In this document: one piece after another, positions 51,377 to 60,788 of the stretch
Numbering within the stretch: position 1 is the first letter of the stretch
How the letters are laid out: each line of letters starts with the position of its first letter
Assembly: GCA_016786615.1 (NCBI GenBank)
Contig: JAEUVX010000013.1
Coordinates: 1 to 60,788 of the forward strand
Reading direction: 5' to 3'
Length of the DNA: 60,788 nt
Source: Flavipsychrobacter sp.
GTDB lineage: Bacteria; Bacteroidota; Bacteroidia; Chitinophagales; Chitinophagaceae
Translations under genes and position numbers: made by a program
Notes under the pieces: generated by a model
Told to the model about the DNA's origin: nothing
The model's input: only the letters and a program-made list of their open reading frames with translations
Databases searched by the model: none

Positions 51377-52744
51377 TTGAATCAACTACCTGAAATATTA
51401 CTACAGGACTTGCAACAAGTAAAGGGTTTCGATAAAGAAGCCCTTATTGCTGCGCATCAGTTGCCTGCGGTTACATCTGTCCGTCTCAATCCTAATAAAG
51501 CATCTGCTGCATTTGCAGACAATGAGCAAGTGCCCTGGTGTGCCAACGGCAGGTATCTGGCAGAGCGTCCTGTGTTTACGGTAGATCCTCTGTATCATGC
51601 AGGGGCATATTATGTGCAGGAGGCATCTTCTATGTTTCTGCATCATATACTTAGCAGTCATGTACTGGCAAGCAGTGGTTTGCGTGTCTTAGATTTATGT
51701 GCAGCACCCGGTGGCAAAAGTACATTGATAGCTTCTTTTCTTGGTGAGGACGATTTGCTGGTAAGTAATGAAGTTATCCGTACCCGTGCAACGATACTGG
51801 AAGAGAATATGACTCGTTGGGGTTATATGAATACTTGGGTAGTGAGTAACGACCCTAAAGACATTGGCAGGCTGGAATCTTATTTTGATGTGATAGTGGT
51901 AGATGCACCATGTAGTGGTTCAGGTTTGTTTCGCAAAGATGCACGCGCGCTTGATGAATGGAGCGAGGGTAATGTATTGTTGTGCAGTCAGCGCCAGCAG
52001 CGCATACTGGCAGATGTGTGGCCATCGCTCAAAGAAGATGGTATCGTTATCTATGCGACATGTAGCTACAGCCCGCAGGAAGATGAAGAGATACTGGATT
52101 GGCTCAGCGAAAACTTTGAAGTAAAAGGATTGCCCGTAGCATTGGAAGCAGAGTGGGGCGTTGTAGAAACCGTTTCATCAAAAGGAATGCATGGTTACAG
52201 GTTCAGTCCTGATAAGGTAAAAGGCGAAGGCTTTTTTATAGCAGCATTGCAAAAGAAAGAAACCACCCGCGAGCCAAAGCCACTGCGCTACAAAACACTG
52301 CAAGACAAAAAAGCACAGGAGCAAACAAAGCACCTGCTGGATACCGAGTATCTCTGCCTGCAGTTGGATAAAGACAATTATGTTGCCATCCATCCCAGCC
52401 ACGAGGCCGATTATCATACATTGAAACAATTTGTATACCTCCGCAAAACAGGTGTGCAACTGGGTACACCAACACCTAAGGAGTGGCTGCCAAGTCATGA
52501 CGTAGCACTAAGCATACACCGCGCTGCCACACTGCCAAAACTGGAACTGAATAAAGAGCAAGCGTTAAAGTTTCTTAAAAAAGAAGACTTCGCTCTGCCG
52601 GAGGGTACGCATAAAGGATGGATTTTGCTAACGTATAACGGATTGGGTATAGGCTGGATAAAGGCATTGGGCAATCGTTTTAATAATTATCTGCCAAAGC
52701 ACTGGCGCATACGTATGGAAATCTCGGATATGGATTGGGCATAA
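51377..52744 (+). CDS. NOL1/NOP2/Sun-family rRNA methyltransferase (RsmF-like)
   Basis: An m5C methyltransferase for RNA that uses S-adenosylmethionine. The SAM-binding motif LDLCAAPGGKS is at 105-115, the release-cysteine motif DAPCSGSG at 176-183 with Cys179, and the nucleophile Cys229 in ATCSYSPQEDE (227-237). The C-terminal 170 residues resemble the extra domains of RsmF (PUA-like region). The start is taken as TTG at 51377, since the frame upstream lies in the palindromic repeat. The TTG lies in a TATTTTGAAT context, so it could be part of a promoter-like box; translation start is uncertain. Confidence 0.9.
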   Translation: MNQLPEILLQDLQQVKGFDKEALIAAHQLPAVTSVRLNPNKASAAFADNEQVPWCANGRYLAERPVFTVDPLYHAGAYYVQEASSMFLHHILSSHVLASSGLRVLDLCAAPGGKSTLIASFLGEDDLLVSNEVIRTRATILEENMTRWGYMNTWVVSNDPKDIGRLESYFDVIVVDAPCSGSGLFRKDARALDEWSEGNVLLCSQRQQRILADVWPSLKEDGIVIYATCSYSPQEDEEILDWLSENFEVKGLPVALEAEWGVVETVSSKGMHGYRFSPDKVKGEGFFIAALQKKETTREPKPLRYKTLQDKKAQEQTKHLLDTEYLCLQLDKDNYVAIHPSHEADYHTLKQFVYLRKTGVQLGTPTPKEWLPSHDVALSIHRAATLPKLELNKEQALKFLKKEDFALPEGTHKGWILLTYNGLGIGWIKALGNRFNNYLPKHWRIRMEISDMDWA

Positions 52745-52778
52745 AAATTGTATCTTGATAGGCGATAAAAGCAATTCT

Positions 52779-53756
52779 ATGCTTCGTTTATTGATTATCG
52801 CATTACTCCTTACATTTTCTTATTCAGGTTTTGCTGCGGCAGATAGTTTGTTCATCATATCCAAGAACGATAAATGGATGATGGCACACATTGTAAAACG
52901 CGGAGAAACTATTTTCAGCATTGCCCGCCAGTATCATGTGCCTCCTGCTATGCTTGCAGACCAGAACGGACTTAATTATCAAAGCGGTCTTGCCACAGGT
53001 GCCATGATGTATGTGCCGATAGAAACATTCAACAAAGCTACCGCAACAACACCTGCCGATGGCTGGAAGCCTGTTTACTACAAAGTACGCGAAACGGATA
53101 ATCTGTATCGCATCAGCAAAAATATTAACGAAGCGCAGCGCAGCATTCAGGAGTGGAACAATATGCCCGATAATACGGTAGAGAAAGGACAGGTGCTGAT
53201 TGTGGCAAGGATACTCTATAGTGTAGAAGGTATTTATGCTGCAACTACGCAGCCAGAGGTGCAGCCTGATAAAAAACTGCAACCTGCAAAACCCGACTCT
53301 GTAAAAGGGCAGAAATACACAGTACAGTTTAAAGAAAAAAAGGAAACACAGAGCGATGGCAAAGTATTGACTGTGCTGTATAGAGATACTGTATGGAGCG
53401 ATACACTGGGTATGTATGGCAGGCTGTATATGCAGCAGACAGGCAACGAAAAAACAGTGTTGGAAGAAAAAGGCAGTGCTGTGTTTTATGAAACACCCGG
53501 TAAGGTAAAAAGCAGGTATGGCACCGATGCTAAAAACACGCTGATATATGCATTTCATAATCTTGCCAAGCGGGGTACTATCATCAGGGTATATAATCCC
53601 GGTACCGATAAATACGTGTTTGTAAAAGTGATGGGCCCATTGCCTGAAACCAAGCAATACCACAACAGCCTGATAGGCATCGGCGAAGATGCTAAAGAGA
53701 TATTGGGTGTGCTGGAGGATAAAGCATGGGTAGAATTGAAATATTTCTCAAAGTAG
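52779..53756 (+). CDS. LysM-domain protein with RlpA-like C-terminus
   Basis: A signal peptide (1-20, ending GFAA-AD) is followed by two LysM repeats that bind peptidoglycan: HIVKRGETIFSIARQYHVPP (about 36-55) and YKVRETDNLYRISKNINEAQ (about 104-123). After a Pro/Lys-rich linker comes a double-psi barrel like that of RlpA (FYETPGKVKSRYGTDAKNTLIYAFHNLAKRGTIIRVYN), ending EILGVLEDKAWVELKYFSK. RlpA-like domains act on or bind denuded glycan strands. The ATG at 52779 gives a proper signal peptide. It lies 34 bases after the methyltransferase gene. Confidence 0.9.
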   Translation: MLRLLIIALLLTFSYSGFAAADSLFIISKNDKWMMAHIVKRGETIFSIARQYHVPPAMLADQNGLNYQSGLATGAMMYVPIETFNKATATTPADGWKPVYYKVRETDNLYRISKNINEAQRSIQEWNNMPDNTVEKGQVLIVARILYSVEGIYAATTQPEVQPDKKLQPAKPDSVKGQKYTVQFKEKKETQSDGKVLTVLYRDTVWSDTLGMYGRLYMQQTGNEKTVLEEKGSAVFYETPGKVKSRYGTDAKNTLIYAFHNLAKRGTIIRVYNPGTDKYVFVKVMGPLPETKQYHNSLIGIGEDAKEILGVLEDKAWVELKYFSK

Positions 53757-53820
53757 TTATTCACATCTTCGGGAAATAAAATAGCGCAAAAACGCCTGCT
53801 ATTTTGTAGGTTGCTGCCTT

Positions 53821-54849
53821 ATGAAGGTGCTGATTATCCGTTTTTCCTCTATCGGCGATATTGTATTGACTACACCGGTAGTGCGTTGCCTGAAGCAACA
53901 ACTGCCTGATGCCGAAGTGCATTACCTGACTAAGGCATCATTCCGCAGTATAGTAGCCCACAATCCATACATCGATAAGCTGCATTATCTGGAAGATGAT
54001 TTGAACATCGTCATCAGCAGGCTGAAGAAAGAACATTTCGACTATGTAATAGACCTGCATCACAACCTTCGTACCCTGCGTGTAAAGCGGGCATTGAAGG
54101 TGCAAAGCTATTCTTTTCCCAAACTGAATGTACAGAAGTGGCTGCTCACCAACCTGAAGCTGGATGTGATGCCTGACAAAAGCATCGTAGAGCGTTATAT
54201 GCAAACTGTCAAGCCTTTGGGCGTACGTAATGACGGCAGGGGGCTTGATTATTTTATTCCTGAATCGGCTAATCTGAAGAATACAGATATACCAATGAGC
54301 CATTGGGCAGGATATGTAGGCTGTGTAATAGGTGGCAGTATGAATACCAAAAAGCTGCCTGTGGGAAAGTGGAAAGAGTTTGCTGCTAACACACAATACC
54401 CCATCATACTGCTTGGCGGGCCCGAGGATAGGGAAGATGGCAACAGGATAGCGGAACATGACAGGATTAAGATTTACAACGCATGTGGCAAATTCAACCT
54501 CAATGAGTCTGCATGGCTTGTGAAAAATGCAAGGGTAGTAGTAAGTAACGATACAGGGCTGATGCATGTAGCGGCAGCGTATAAAAAGCCTGTAATATCG
54601 CTGTGGGGTAATACAAGCCCCGAAATGGGTATGTTTCCGTATTATGGCAGCAATAACCTGAAGTCGAGTTACGAGCCATTATCAGTAATTATGGAAAATA
54701 AGTTGCTGAAATGCCATCCATGCAGTAAAATAGGCTACAACAAGTGTCCTAAGGGACATTTTAATTGCATGAATAATTTAAATATGAATGAATTGGCAGA
54801 AAAAGTTAATTTTTTTTGGAAAAACTCCCAACCATTGAAATCTAACTAA
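53821..54849 (+). CDS. Glycosyltransferase family 9 (heptosyltransferase-like)
   Basis: A cytosolic GT-B enzyme of 342 residues. The GT9 hallmarks are KVLIIRFSSIGDIVLTTPVVRCLK at the N-terminus, HNPYIDKLHYLE (about 43-54), and the C-terminal sugar-nucleotide site VVSNDTGLMHVAAAYKKPVISLWGNTSPE (about 240-268). These enzymes add heptose or related sugars to the lipopolysaccharide core. No other LPS genes are adjacent, so the exact sugar is open. It follows the LysM gene by 64 bases and is probably in the same unit. Confidence 0.93.
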   Translation: MKVLIIRFSSIGDIVLTTPVVRCLKQQLPDAEVHYLTKASFRSIVAHNPYIDKLHYLEDDLNIVISRLKKEHFDYVIDLHHNLRTLRVKRALKVQSYSFPKLNVQKWLLTNLKLDVMPDKSIVERYMQTVKPLGVRNDGRGLDYFIPESANLKNTDIPMSHWAGYVGCVIGGSMNTKKLPVGKWKEFAANTQYPIILLGGPEDREDGNRIAEHDRIKIYNACGKFNLNESAWLVKNARVVVSNDTGLMHVAAAYKKPVISLWGNTSPEMGMFPYYGSNNLKSSYEPLSVIMENKLLKCHPCSKIGYNKCPKGHFNCMNNLNMNELAEKVNFFWKNSQPLKSN

Positions 54850-55018
54850 TGTCTTTTTTGATAATACGGTCTATTGAAAGTCAGTATTTTAACGGTTGAT
54901 TAATAATTATAATTTATAATAATTTTTAGCTGTTGATATTTGGATAAAAAGCAATATAGTCGTACATTGACACAATTATTTAGTAATAATAACTAAACGT
55001 TAAAAACTAAGCCGCAAT

Positions 55019-57991
55019 ATGAGAAAATTACACTCTTTTCTCCTGGTTAGTTTCGCAATTCTCAGTTTTGCGATTATGCCTAATAAGCAGGCAAAAGCAT
55101 CGCACGCTGCCGGGGGCGAAATTATCTACGAATGGATAAGTGATTCCACTTATCGTATCTTCTTTAAATTCTACCGTGACTGTTCTGGTATAGCTGAAGC
55201 AGGAACTGAAACACTTTGTATCACTGATACATGTAACAGTTTCCAGCAAAGTATTACTATGCAGAAGTGGACCGGTGCACTACCGGGTGGTGGTGTTAAC
55301 GGTACGCCTGTATCAGCCGGTTGTTCTGCATTCCCTAACAGGTGTCAGAGTAGTTCTTCAACCCTGCCGGGTTACCAGGAGTGGTGGTATTCCACACTCG
55401 TTACCTTGCCAAACCGATGCCGGTTTTGGCGATTCTCTGTCGGTATCAGTGCCCGAAATGGTAGTGGTAATATAGGGGGAGGTAACCTGTATATAGAAAC
55501 AACATTTAACAATGACCAGTTTCAGGGCAACTCGTCCCCGTACTTCTCTATTAAACCGATACCGTATGTTTGCGTCAATCAGCCGTTCACATATAATAAT
55601 GGTGCGATTGACCCGAATGGTGACTCCTTGTCAACTGACGTAATCAACCCGATGAGTGCCAGTCCTTGCGGCCCTGGTACCAATATCGGCTTAAATACAG
55701 GTTTTACACCGCCATTAAGTATTCCGGGCAATCCGTTCCATACCAATGCATCTTTCACTACTGTACCTTCTACAGGTCAGATGTCATTCACTGCAGCTCA
55801 AACAGGCCCTCAGACACTTACTACACGTGTACGTGAGTATAGAAACGGCCAGTTGATCGGTTATATCATGCGCGACATTCAGGTACAGGTATTGAATTGT
55901 ACTACTGTAGCGCCTACCTTCGCTTTTGGTACTAATATTGGCGGCGGTGGTATAGGTGTTGGTGGCAGGATAGAAGGTTGTATTGGTCAGACACTAACTT
56001 TTGATTTTTCTGCGAAATCTAACGATACCAATGCGGTATTGTTATCAGAAGATAACCACGTATTTTCTATACCGGCGGCAACTGTTAACCATTATGGTCA
56101 GAAAAATGACTCTATATGGGGTACATTCTCTTGGACGCCTTCTGCATCAGATGGTAACAGGTTATTTACTTTGTTGGTAACAGTTAAAGACTCTACTTGT
56201 CTTCCTCCAGGTATCATGTTGTACTATACTGATGATATTCCTATATGGATATGGGGTGCTACAAGGGCTGTTAATGATACAAGCGTTTGTCCTAAAGAAA
56301 CAGCGTATCTGACAGCAACAGGTGGTGGTAACTACTTATGGTCTGTATTGCCTGGTGGCTCACCTATTGGCAGCCTTAGCTGTACAAGCTGTACTAGCCC
56401 GATAGCTACGCCAGATCTAGTAACATCATACGTTGTGACATCTCAGTTAAACTCTTTCTGTCCTAATAATAAAGATACTGTAGTAGTAGGTGTATTACCT
56501 GGTATTGAATTCACTAAACTGTCGGATACACTTACTTGTCCTAACAACCCGGTTAAACTGGATTTGAAACCAAAACCTGGACCTGGTATTGTGTATTCTG
56601 CTAAGTGGACTCCTGCTACTTATCTGAACAATGATACATTACTTGCTCCTACTTGTACGCCAACAGCCGGTGGTGGTACCACTTATACAGTGTTGATTAC
56701 ATCTAACAGCAACGCATGTAAGGCAAGGGACACAGTATTTGTAGATGTTCTTACAGGCTTCCAGATTCAAAACCCTGATACGAACGTCTGCGATGGTGCA
56801 ACAGTTAAAGCACGCGTAATAGGTGATACACGTTATACATATTCATGGTCTTCTGATGGATTGCCTGGTGTGTTCGATAATCCTAACAGTATGGAGCCGA
56901 CTATTACACCGCAGCCATTAGGCCTTGCTACGTACACATTGAAAGCTAGCTATCCAAGCTGTCCGTTAGATAGTGCAGGTGAATTCAAAATAACAGTTGA
57001 ACCTAATCCGATTGTAACGATATTAGACTCAGCAGCTATGTGTCAGAACGATACGCTTACTTTGGCAGCGTTCGTACAGCCGGCTAACTTCCCATTCGAT
57101 TTACAATGGACTCCAGGTGCATCTTTGGATAACGCTAAGAAGCTGAACCCGGTATTCAAGGCACAGCAGAGTGTATTCCTAGTATTGACTGCAACCAGTC
57201 CTTTAGCTAAGTGTACTTCTGCAGATACTGCTAAAATGATAGTATTCCCTGCTCAGTTCGTTAATCCTACCGGCGATACAGCAGTATGCCCTGGTACACC
57301 GGTTCAGTTGAAAATGAATGGTAAGGCTATTAAAGGTTTCCGTTGGTCTCCTGAAATTCGTATCAGCAGCACAACTGCAGAAAATCCGATAGTAACACCG
57401 CTCACATCTCAGGTTTATACAGTATATGCTGTAGATACTAATGCTTGTTATGACACAGCATCTGTAAAAGTGGTGATAGTACCCGGTGCAAAACTGTTCA
57501 TGCCTGATACTGTAAAACTATATCCTGGCGAATCATACCAAATGGATCCATCAGGTAACTGTTCATACTTCTCTTGGTTCCCGCCGATAGGCCTGTCCCG
57601 CGCAGACATCTCTAACCCAGTGGTGAAACCGGATGTAAATACACGTTATGTAGTTACAGGTATTACAGAATCAGGTTGTAGTACATCAGATTCAGTAACG
57701 GTGATAGTAGCAGCAGAAAGCGTAGTTGAATTGCCAAATGCATTCAGCCCGGGTTCTGCACCAAATGCAACATTCAAAATATTGCGCCGTGGTGATGCTA
57801 CTCTGAAAAACTTCAGCATCTACAACCGTTGGGGTATGAAAGTGTTCGAAACTGCTGATATAGACAAAGGCTGGGATGGTTCGTATAACGGTGAACCTCA
57901 ACCAATGGGAGTTTACATCTACACCATCGACGCTGTTAGCTCTAATGGACGCAGATTTACAAAACAAGGCAACGTAACTTTGGTTCGATAA
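55019..57991 (+). CDS. Large secreted gliding-motility-type protein with T9SS type B sorting domain
   Basis: A 990-residue surface protein with signal peptide (1-27, KQAKA-SH). The N-terminal domain (30-300) has cysteine-rich, strand-like sequence (EIIYEWISDSTYRIFFKFYRDC; PYVCVNQPFTYNNGAIDPNGDSL), followed by about six Ig-like repeats, each with C-P or C-x motifs (DTLTCPNNPVKLDL, DTAVCPGTPVQLKM) as in PKD/Ig folds. The C-terminus (ELPNAFSPGSAPN...NRWGMKVFETADI...GVYIYTIDA) is the gliding-motility-associated type B sorting domain (TIGR04131-like). It is a probable adhesin or motility-related surface filament. A paralogue follows. Confidence 0.9.
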   Translation: MRKLHSFLLVSFAILSFAIMPNKQAKASHAAGGEIIYEWISDSTYRIFFKFYRDCSGIAEAGTETLCITDTCNSFQQSITMQKWTGALPGGGVNGTPVSAGCSAFPNRCQSSSSTLPGYQEWWYSTLVTLPNRCRFWRFSVGISARNGSGNIGGGNLYIETTFNNDQFQGNSSPYFSIKPIPYVCVNQPFTYNNGAIDPNGDSLSTDVINPMSASPCGPGTNIGLNTGFTPPLSIPGNPFHTNASFTTVPSTGQMSFTAAQTGPQTLTTRVREYRNGQLIGYIMRDIQVQVLNCTTVAPTFAFGTNIGGGGIGVGGRIEGCIGQTLTFDFSAKSNDTNAVLLSEDNHVFSIPAATVNHYGQKNDSIWGTFSWTPSASDGNRLFTLLVTVKDSTCLPPGIMLYYTDDIPIWIWGATRAVNDTSVCPKETAYLTATGGGNYLWSVLPGGSPIGSLSCTSCTSPIATPDLVTSYVVTSQLNSFCPNNKDTVVVGVLPGIEFTKLSDTLTCPNNPVKLDLKPKPGPGIVYSAKWTPATYLNNDTLLAPTCTPTAGGGTTYTVLITSNSNACKARDTVFVDVLTGFQIQNPDTNVCDGATVKARVIGDTRYTYSWSSDGLPGVFDNPNSMEPTITPQPLGLATYTLKASYPSCPLDSAGEFKITVEPNPIVTILDSAAMCQNDTLTLAAFVQPANFPFDLQWTPGASLDNAKKLNPVFKAQQSVFLVLTATSPLAKCTSADTAKMIVFPAQFVNPTGDTAVCPGTPVQLKMNGKAIKGFRWSPEIRISSTTAENPIVTPLTSQVYTVYAVDTNACYDTASVKVVIVPGAKLFMPDTVKLYPGESYQMDPSGNCSYFSWFPPIGLSRADISNPVVKPDVNTRYVVTGITESGCSTSDSVTVIVAAESVVELPNAFSPGSAPNATFKILRRGDATLKNFSIYNRWGMKVFETADIDKGWDGSYNGEPQPMGVYIYTIDAVSSNGRRFTKQGNVTLVR

Positions 57992-58010
57992 GCCTTCTGA
58001 AATATTAATT

Positions 58011-58048
58011 CTGAAAACCGGCATTTTTTTGCCGGTTTTCAGGTTTTT
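58011..58048 (+). terminator. Rho-independent terminator after the first giant protein gene
   Basis: CTGAAAACCGGCA and TGCCGGTTTTCAG are perfect 13-base arms around six T residues, followed by GTTTTTAT. Confidence 0.9.
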
Positions 58049-58177
58049 ATACCAACCAGTTCGTTTTAATATTCGTCTATATAAATATGTTAAAAACATT
58101 GTACGCTAATCTTTGTTATTAACCCGTGTTTTTAATATTTTTATATCGTTTAAAAAGCAGCATAATCATTATTAGTT

Positions 58178-60788
58178 ATGAGTAATTTTTTCTCATTATT
58201 ACGAAAGGTATCTATCACAATTGTAGTCCTGCTATCGTTGGTGTATAGTAAAACCGCCCAAGCCTGTCACTATGGTGCCGCTGATATCTATGTTACCTAT
58301 ATTGGCGCAGGTCAGGATGGGTGTACGGGTACAACCGATTATTCCTATGAGGTAACACTAACAATCTATCTTGCTTGTCAGGATTGTACGCTCGACTATG
58401 GTGGAACTGATAATGTTTCCGTTAGTTCTGTGAATTACGGTGGATTATTTCAATCACTGACTGTTACAGATATTAATGGTTCGACAGCACCGCCGGATAC
58501 AGTTCACTCGCTGTGTCCTAATGCGGCTGACTCAAATAGCTGTCGTAATCTTGCTAATAAATTGAAATATCCTGCATTCCGCAGGCGTATATTCCGCAAC
58601 ACTATTACTCTGCCGAATGCTCAAACCGATTGGGTATTCCGTTGGAGCAATGGTGGCAGAAACCTGAGTAATGTTACAGGTTGCGGTAATTTGTATGTTG
58701 AAGCGTTTCTTAACAACGTAACTAAATACAACAACAGTACTCCCAGATTTACAACAATACCACTTCCTTATTTGTGTGTAAACCAGCCGGGTATATTCCT
58801 GAATGGCCCAGTTGATGTAAACGGAGACTCTATTCAGGTATATCAGCAATTCCCTTACACAGCACAGAATAGTCCTTGTGGATATGCTGCTCCTTACAGC
58901 GTTACAGACCCTGTAGGTTCTGCAGCTTCTAACCCGTACGTATTGAATCCAACAACGGGTGCTGCTACATTTACACCTACAAATACAGGTTTTTATGTAT
59001 TGGCATTCAGGGCAGAAGACTTTGAAAGGGGGACAGGTGTAAAACTAAGTCACGTATTCAGAGATGTACAGATATCTGTATTACCATGTTCCGATCCTCC
59101 GCCTGCTATCGACTCTCTTACTCCGAAAATCACAGTTGATGACGGTGCTATTGTATCAGTAATAGGTGGTGGTAAAGCCATTGTTACTTGCCCGAACAAT
59201 AAATTAAAATTCAGCCTTACATCTGCTACTTCAGCACCGGGGCACTTTATATACATGTATGCCAATACGGGTATCATACCGGGTTCTACCTTCAATGTTG
59301 TTGGTGCCGGTTCTGGTAGCGTAACAGGTACTTTTGATTGGACACCCGGCCCTGCTGATATTGGTGAACACTCATTAATTGTTACTTCTGCGGATTCAAG
59401 CTGTACAGTGAATCAGCCAATCGTATTGAAAAATTATACCGTTATTTATATTAAAGTAATTGGTGGATTGGATGCAGGCCCTGATTTATCAACTTGTAAT
59501 ATCAATCCTCCGGGACGCCAGCTTTTTGTAAAAGGTTTTGGTAACCTTGATATAGATGTTAAGTGGACAGACATTAGCGGAGGTCCTGCTAAATTCCTGA
59601 ATAATGACACGCTGATTAATCCTATATCAATGGCTAATGAGCGCACACAATATGTAGTGTCTTCTCCTGATTTGAAAGCGCAATGTAAATCTCGTGATAC
59701 AATGTTGGTTTATATTGATACAAGTAATACAATCGACATATTCCCGCATACAGACAATTTTGTATTATGTCGTCCTGATTATTTACAATTGGATGTTAAC
59801 GTAAAAGGTAGCGGTCCTATCAGTAATATTAATTGCGGTGTTCAGATCCCTAATGCAGAGCCTCAGGATTCTGTTATGATATACGGTACACCTGCTTATG
59901 GTTCAGGGTTTGCATTCGATACTGCAGGTACTACAACTCCGGTATTAGGTAACCAGAACCAAAGTGCTAAATACCAATACCTGATACGTAAAGAAGAACT
60001 TCTGGAGTACGGTTTGCGTGCGGCAACTCTTAAGTCTCTTTCTTTTGAAACAGTTAGAAATCAAGTGCCAACTTTTGAATATGGTGAGTTCTCTATATAC
60101 GTAAAGTGTACTGATAAAACAGAATTGAAAAAGAATGCAGGTTTTGAAACAGGGTTAACATTAGTGTACAAAGCTCCAGGCTCTACACAGTTCCCTGACG
60201 GATGGCACAAGTTTGATTTTGATACATACTATAGTTGGGATACTACAAAAAACCTGATTGTACAAATTTGTTTCAGTAATAATCCTACACCGATTGTGCC
60301 ATGTGGCCCTTCATCAGGTCTGCCTCCGATTATCAAATTCATGCCTACAACTTATATAGGCGGTTTGGTATTATTGCCTGCTAATGCGCCACCTACAGTA
60401 CCTGATGTGTGTAATGTAACGACTGATCCTAATATCAAAGAATATGTTACACGCCCTGTATTCAGGTTTAATTATACACAGGCTCCCGGTTTACCATTCG
60501 AATACAAATGGTTCCCTGGCCAGTACTTGTCAGATTCTACTGTGAAGCAACCACTTTCTTATGTATCTAAGAGTGCAAGGTATAGTGTGCAGACATTTGG
60601 TAAAAACGGTTGCATACTGCGCGATACATTAGATATATATGTGCCGGTACATGACTTCTCTGTATGGCCTAAGGATACATCCATATGCTTTGGTGAAGTA
60701 GCTCCGCTGGAAGTTCGTAAAGGTACTTACCACGAATGGTTTGAGTTTGAAAACGGTAAATTCAAATCAGCTCACGAATCTCTGAGCT
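58178..60788 (+). CDS. Second giant secreted protein, paralogue of the gene at 55019 (3' end outside window)
   Basis: Starts at ATG 58178 and stays open to the window edge for 870 codons, so the C-terminus is missing. Signal peptide about 1-30 (KTAQA-CH). It shares the layout and motifs of its neighbour: a cysteine-rich N-terminal domain with PYLCVNQPGIFLNGPVDVNGDSI where the neighbour has PYVCVNQPFTYNNGAIDPNGDSL, then Ig-like repeats (FPHTDNFVLCRPDYLQL, DTSICFGEVAPLEV). A type B sorting domain is expected beyond the window. The two genes are separated by a terminator and look like an old tandem duplication. Confidence 0.88.
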   Translation, partial: MSNFFSLLRKVSITIVVLLSLVYSKTAQACHYGAADIYVTYIGAGQDGCTGTTDYSYEVTLTIYLACQDCTLDYGGTDNVSVSSVNYGGLFQSLTVTDINGSTAPPDTVHSLCPNAADSNSCRNLANKLKYPAFRRRIFRNTITLPNAQTDWVFRWSNGGRNLSNVTGCGNLYVEAFLNNVTKYNNSTPRFTTIPLPYLCVNQPGIFLNGPVDVNGDSIQVYQQFPYTAQNSPCGYAAPYSVTDPVGSAASNPYVLNPTTGAATFTPTNTGFYVLAFRAEDFERGTGVKLSHVFRDVQISVLPCSDPPPAIDSLTPKITVDDGAIVSVIGGGKAIVTCPNNKLKFSLTSATSAPGHFIYMYANTGIIPGSTFNVVGAGSGSVTGTFDWTPGPADIGEHSLIVTSADSSCTVNQPIVLKNYTVIYIKVIGGLDAGPDLSTCNINPPGRQLFVKGFGNLDIDVKWTDISGGPAKFLNNDTLINPISMANERTQYVVSSPDLKAQCKSRDTMLVYIDTSNTIDIFPHTDNFVLCRPDYLQLDVNVKGSGPISNINCGVQIPNAEPQDSVMIYGTPAYGSGFAFDTAGTTTPVLGNQNQSAKYQYLIRKEELLEYGLRAATLKSLSFETVRNQVPTFEYGEFSIYVKCTDKTELKKNAGFETGLTLVYKAPGSTQFPDGWHKFDFDTYYSWDTTKNLIVQICFSNNPTPIVPCGPSSGLPPIIKFMPTTYIGGLVLLPANAPPTVPDVCNVTTDPNIKEYVTRPVFRFNYTQAPGLPFEYKWFPGQYLSDSTVKQPLSYVSKSARYSVQTFGKNGCILRDTLDIYVPVHDFSVWPKDTSICFGEVAPLEVRKGTYHEWFEFENGKFKSAHESLS

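Noticed and set aside
53778-53805. Hairpin AAAATAGC/GCTATTTT before the GT9 gene
   Set aside because: Stem of only 8 pairs with a 12-base loop and no T run; the right arm is also part of a TATTTTG box, so neither role is clear.
1-60788. CRISPR array, prophage, insertion sequence or integron
   Set aside because: No regularly spaced direct repeats, transposase, integrase or phage structural motifs were found on either strand.
1-60788. tRNA genes
   Set aside because: No cloverleaf-like sequence with the conserved GTTCGAATC-type T-loop was recognised in the gaps.

Overview
The window is chromosomal DNA from a Bacteroidota bacterium, most likely of the Chitinophagaceae or a close relative (inference). 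The grounds are several secreted proteins with type IX secretion (T9SS) C-terminal sorting domains, including a type B gliding-motility-associated domain; TAnnTTTG-like -7 promoter boxes in place of sigma70 boxes and no clear Shine-Dalgarno sequences; and Bacteroidota families such as DUF2911, DUF2851, PorT-like barrels and a PID-CTERM/exosortase pair. It begins inside the 3' part of a 5S rRNA gene, so an rrn operon ends here.

Region 1 (1-15 kb) holds a Ca2+-type P-type ATPase, the Mrp Fe-S carrier, and a minus-strand block made of a DUF2911 protein, a PIG-L/LmbE-type deacetylase, a previously unlisted 35-residue membrane protein and a sodium:solute symporter. A plus-strand run of a thiamine-binding protein, pyrF and DUF2851 follows, then OsmC and lipA. 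Region 2 (15-23 kb) is mainly envelope and signalling: hypothetical secreted proteins, a beta-barrel, an M28 peptidase exported by T9SS, a membrane histidine kinase, a LOG-family nucleotidase and a cupin.

Region 3 (23-26 kb) contains the most unusual system: a 65-residue protein that is almost only a signal peptide plus a PVDGG-type C-terminal sorting signal, followed directly by a small exosortase with the Cys/Arg/His triad. Convergent to it lie an FtsX-like permease and its ATPase. Region 4 (26-36 kb) has a long-chain acyl-CoA synthetase, the selenouridine pair mnmH-selD, a T9SS cargo protein and prolyl-tRNA synthetase. Region 5 (36-47 kb) has a low-complexity Trp/Tyr/Gly-rich secreted protein, a FadL-like outer-membrane protein next to a PagL-like lipid A deacylase, a LuxR-type regulator, a histone H1-like protein, small membrane proteins and an acyl-CoA desaturase.

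Region 6 (47-61 kb) has an AT-rich 751-residue membrane protein of unknown function, purB, an RsmF-like rRNA methyltransferase, a LysM/RlpA-like protein and a GT9 glycosyltransferase. It ends with two tandem giant secreted paralogues, the second cut off by the window end.

Several annotated starts were moved downstream of rare TTG codons to the first ATG that begins a good signal peptide or follows a promoter box. Four short genes were added: 6728-6835, 30391-30543, 42903-43073 and the 65-residue exosortase substrate. No CRISPR array, tRNA, insertion sequence or prophage was seen. All functional calls rest on motif recognition by eye, with no database search.
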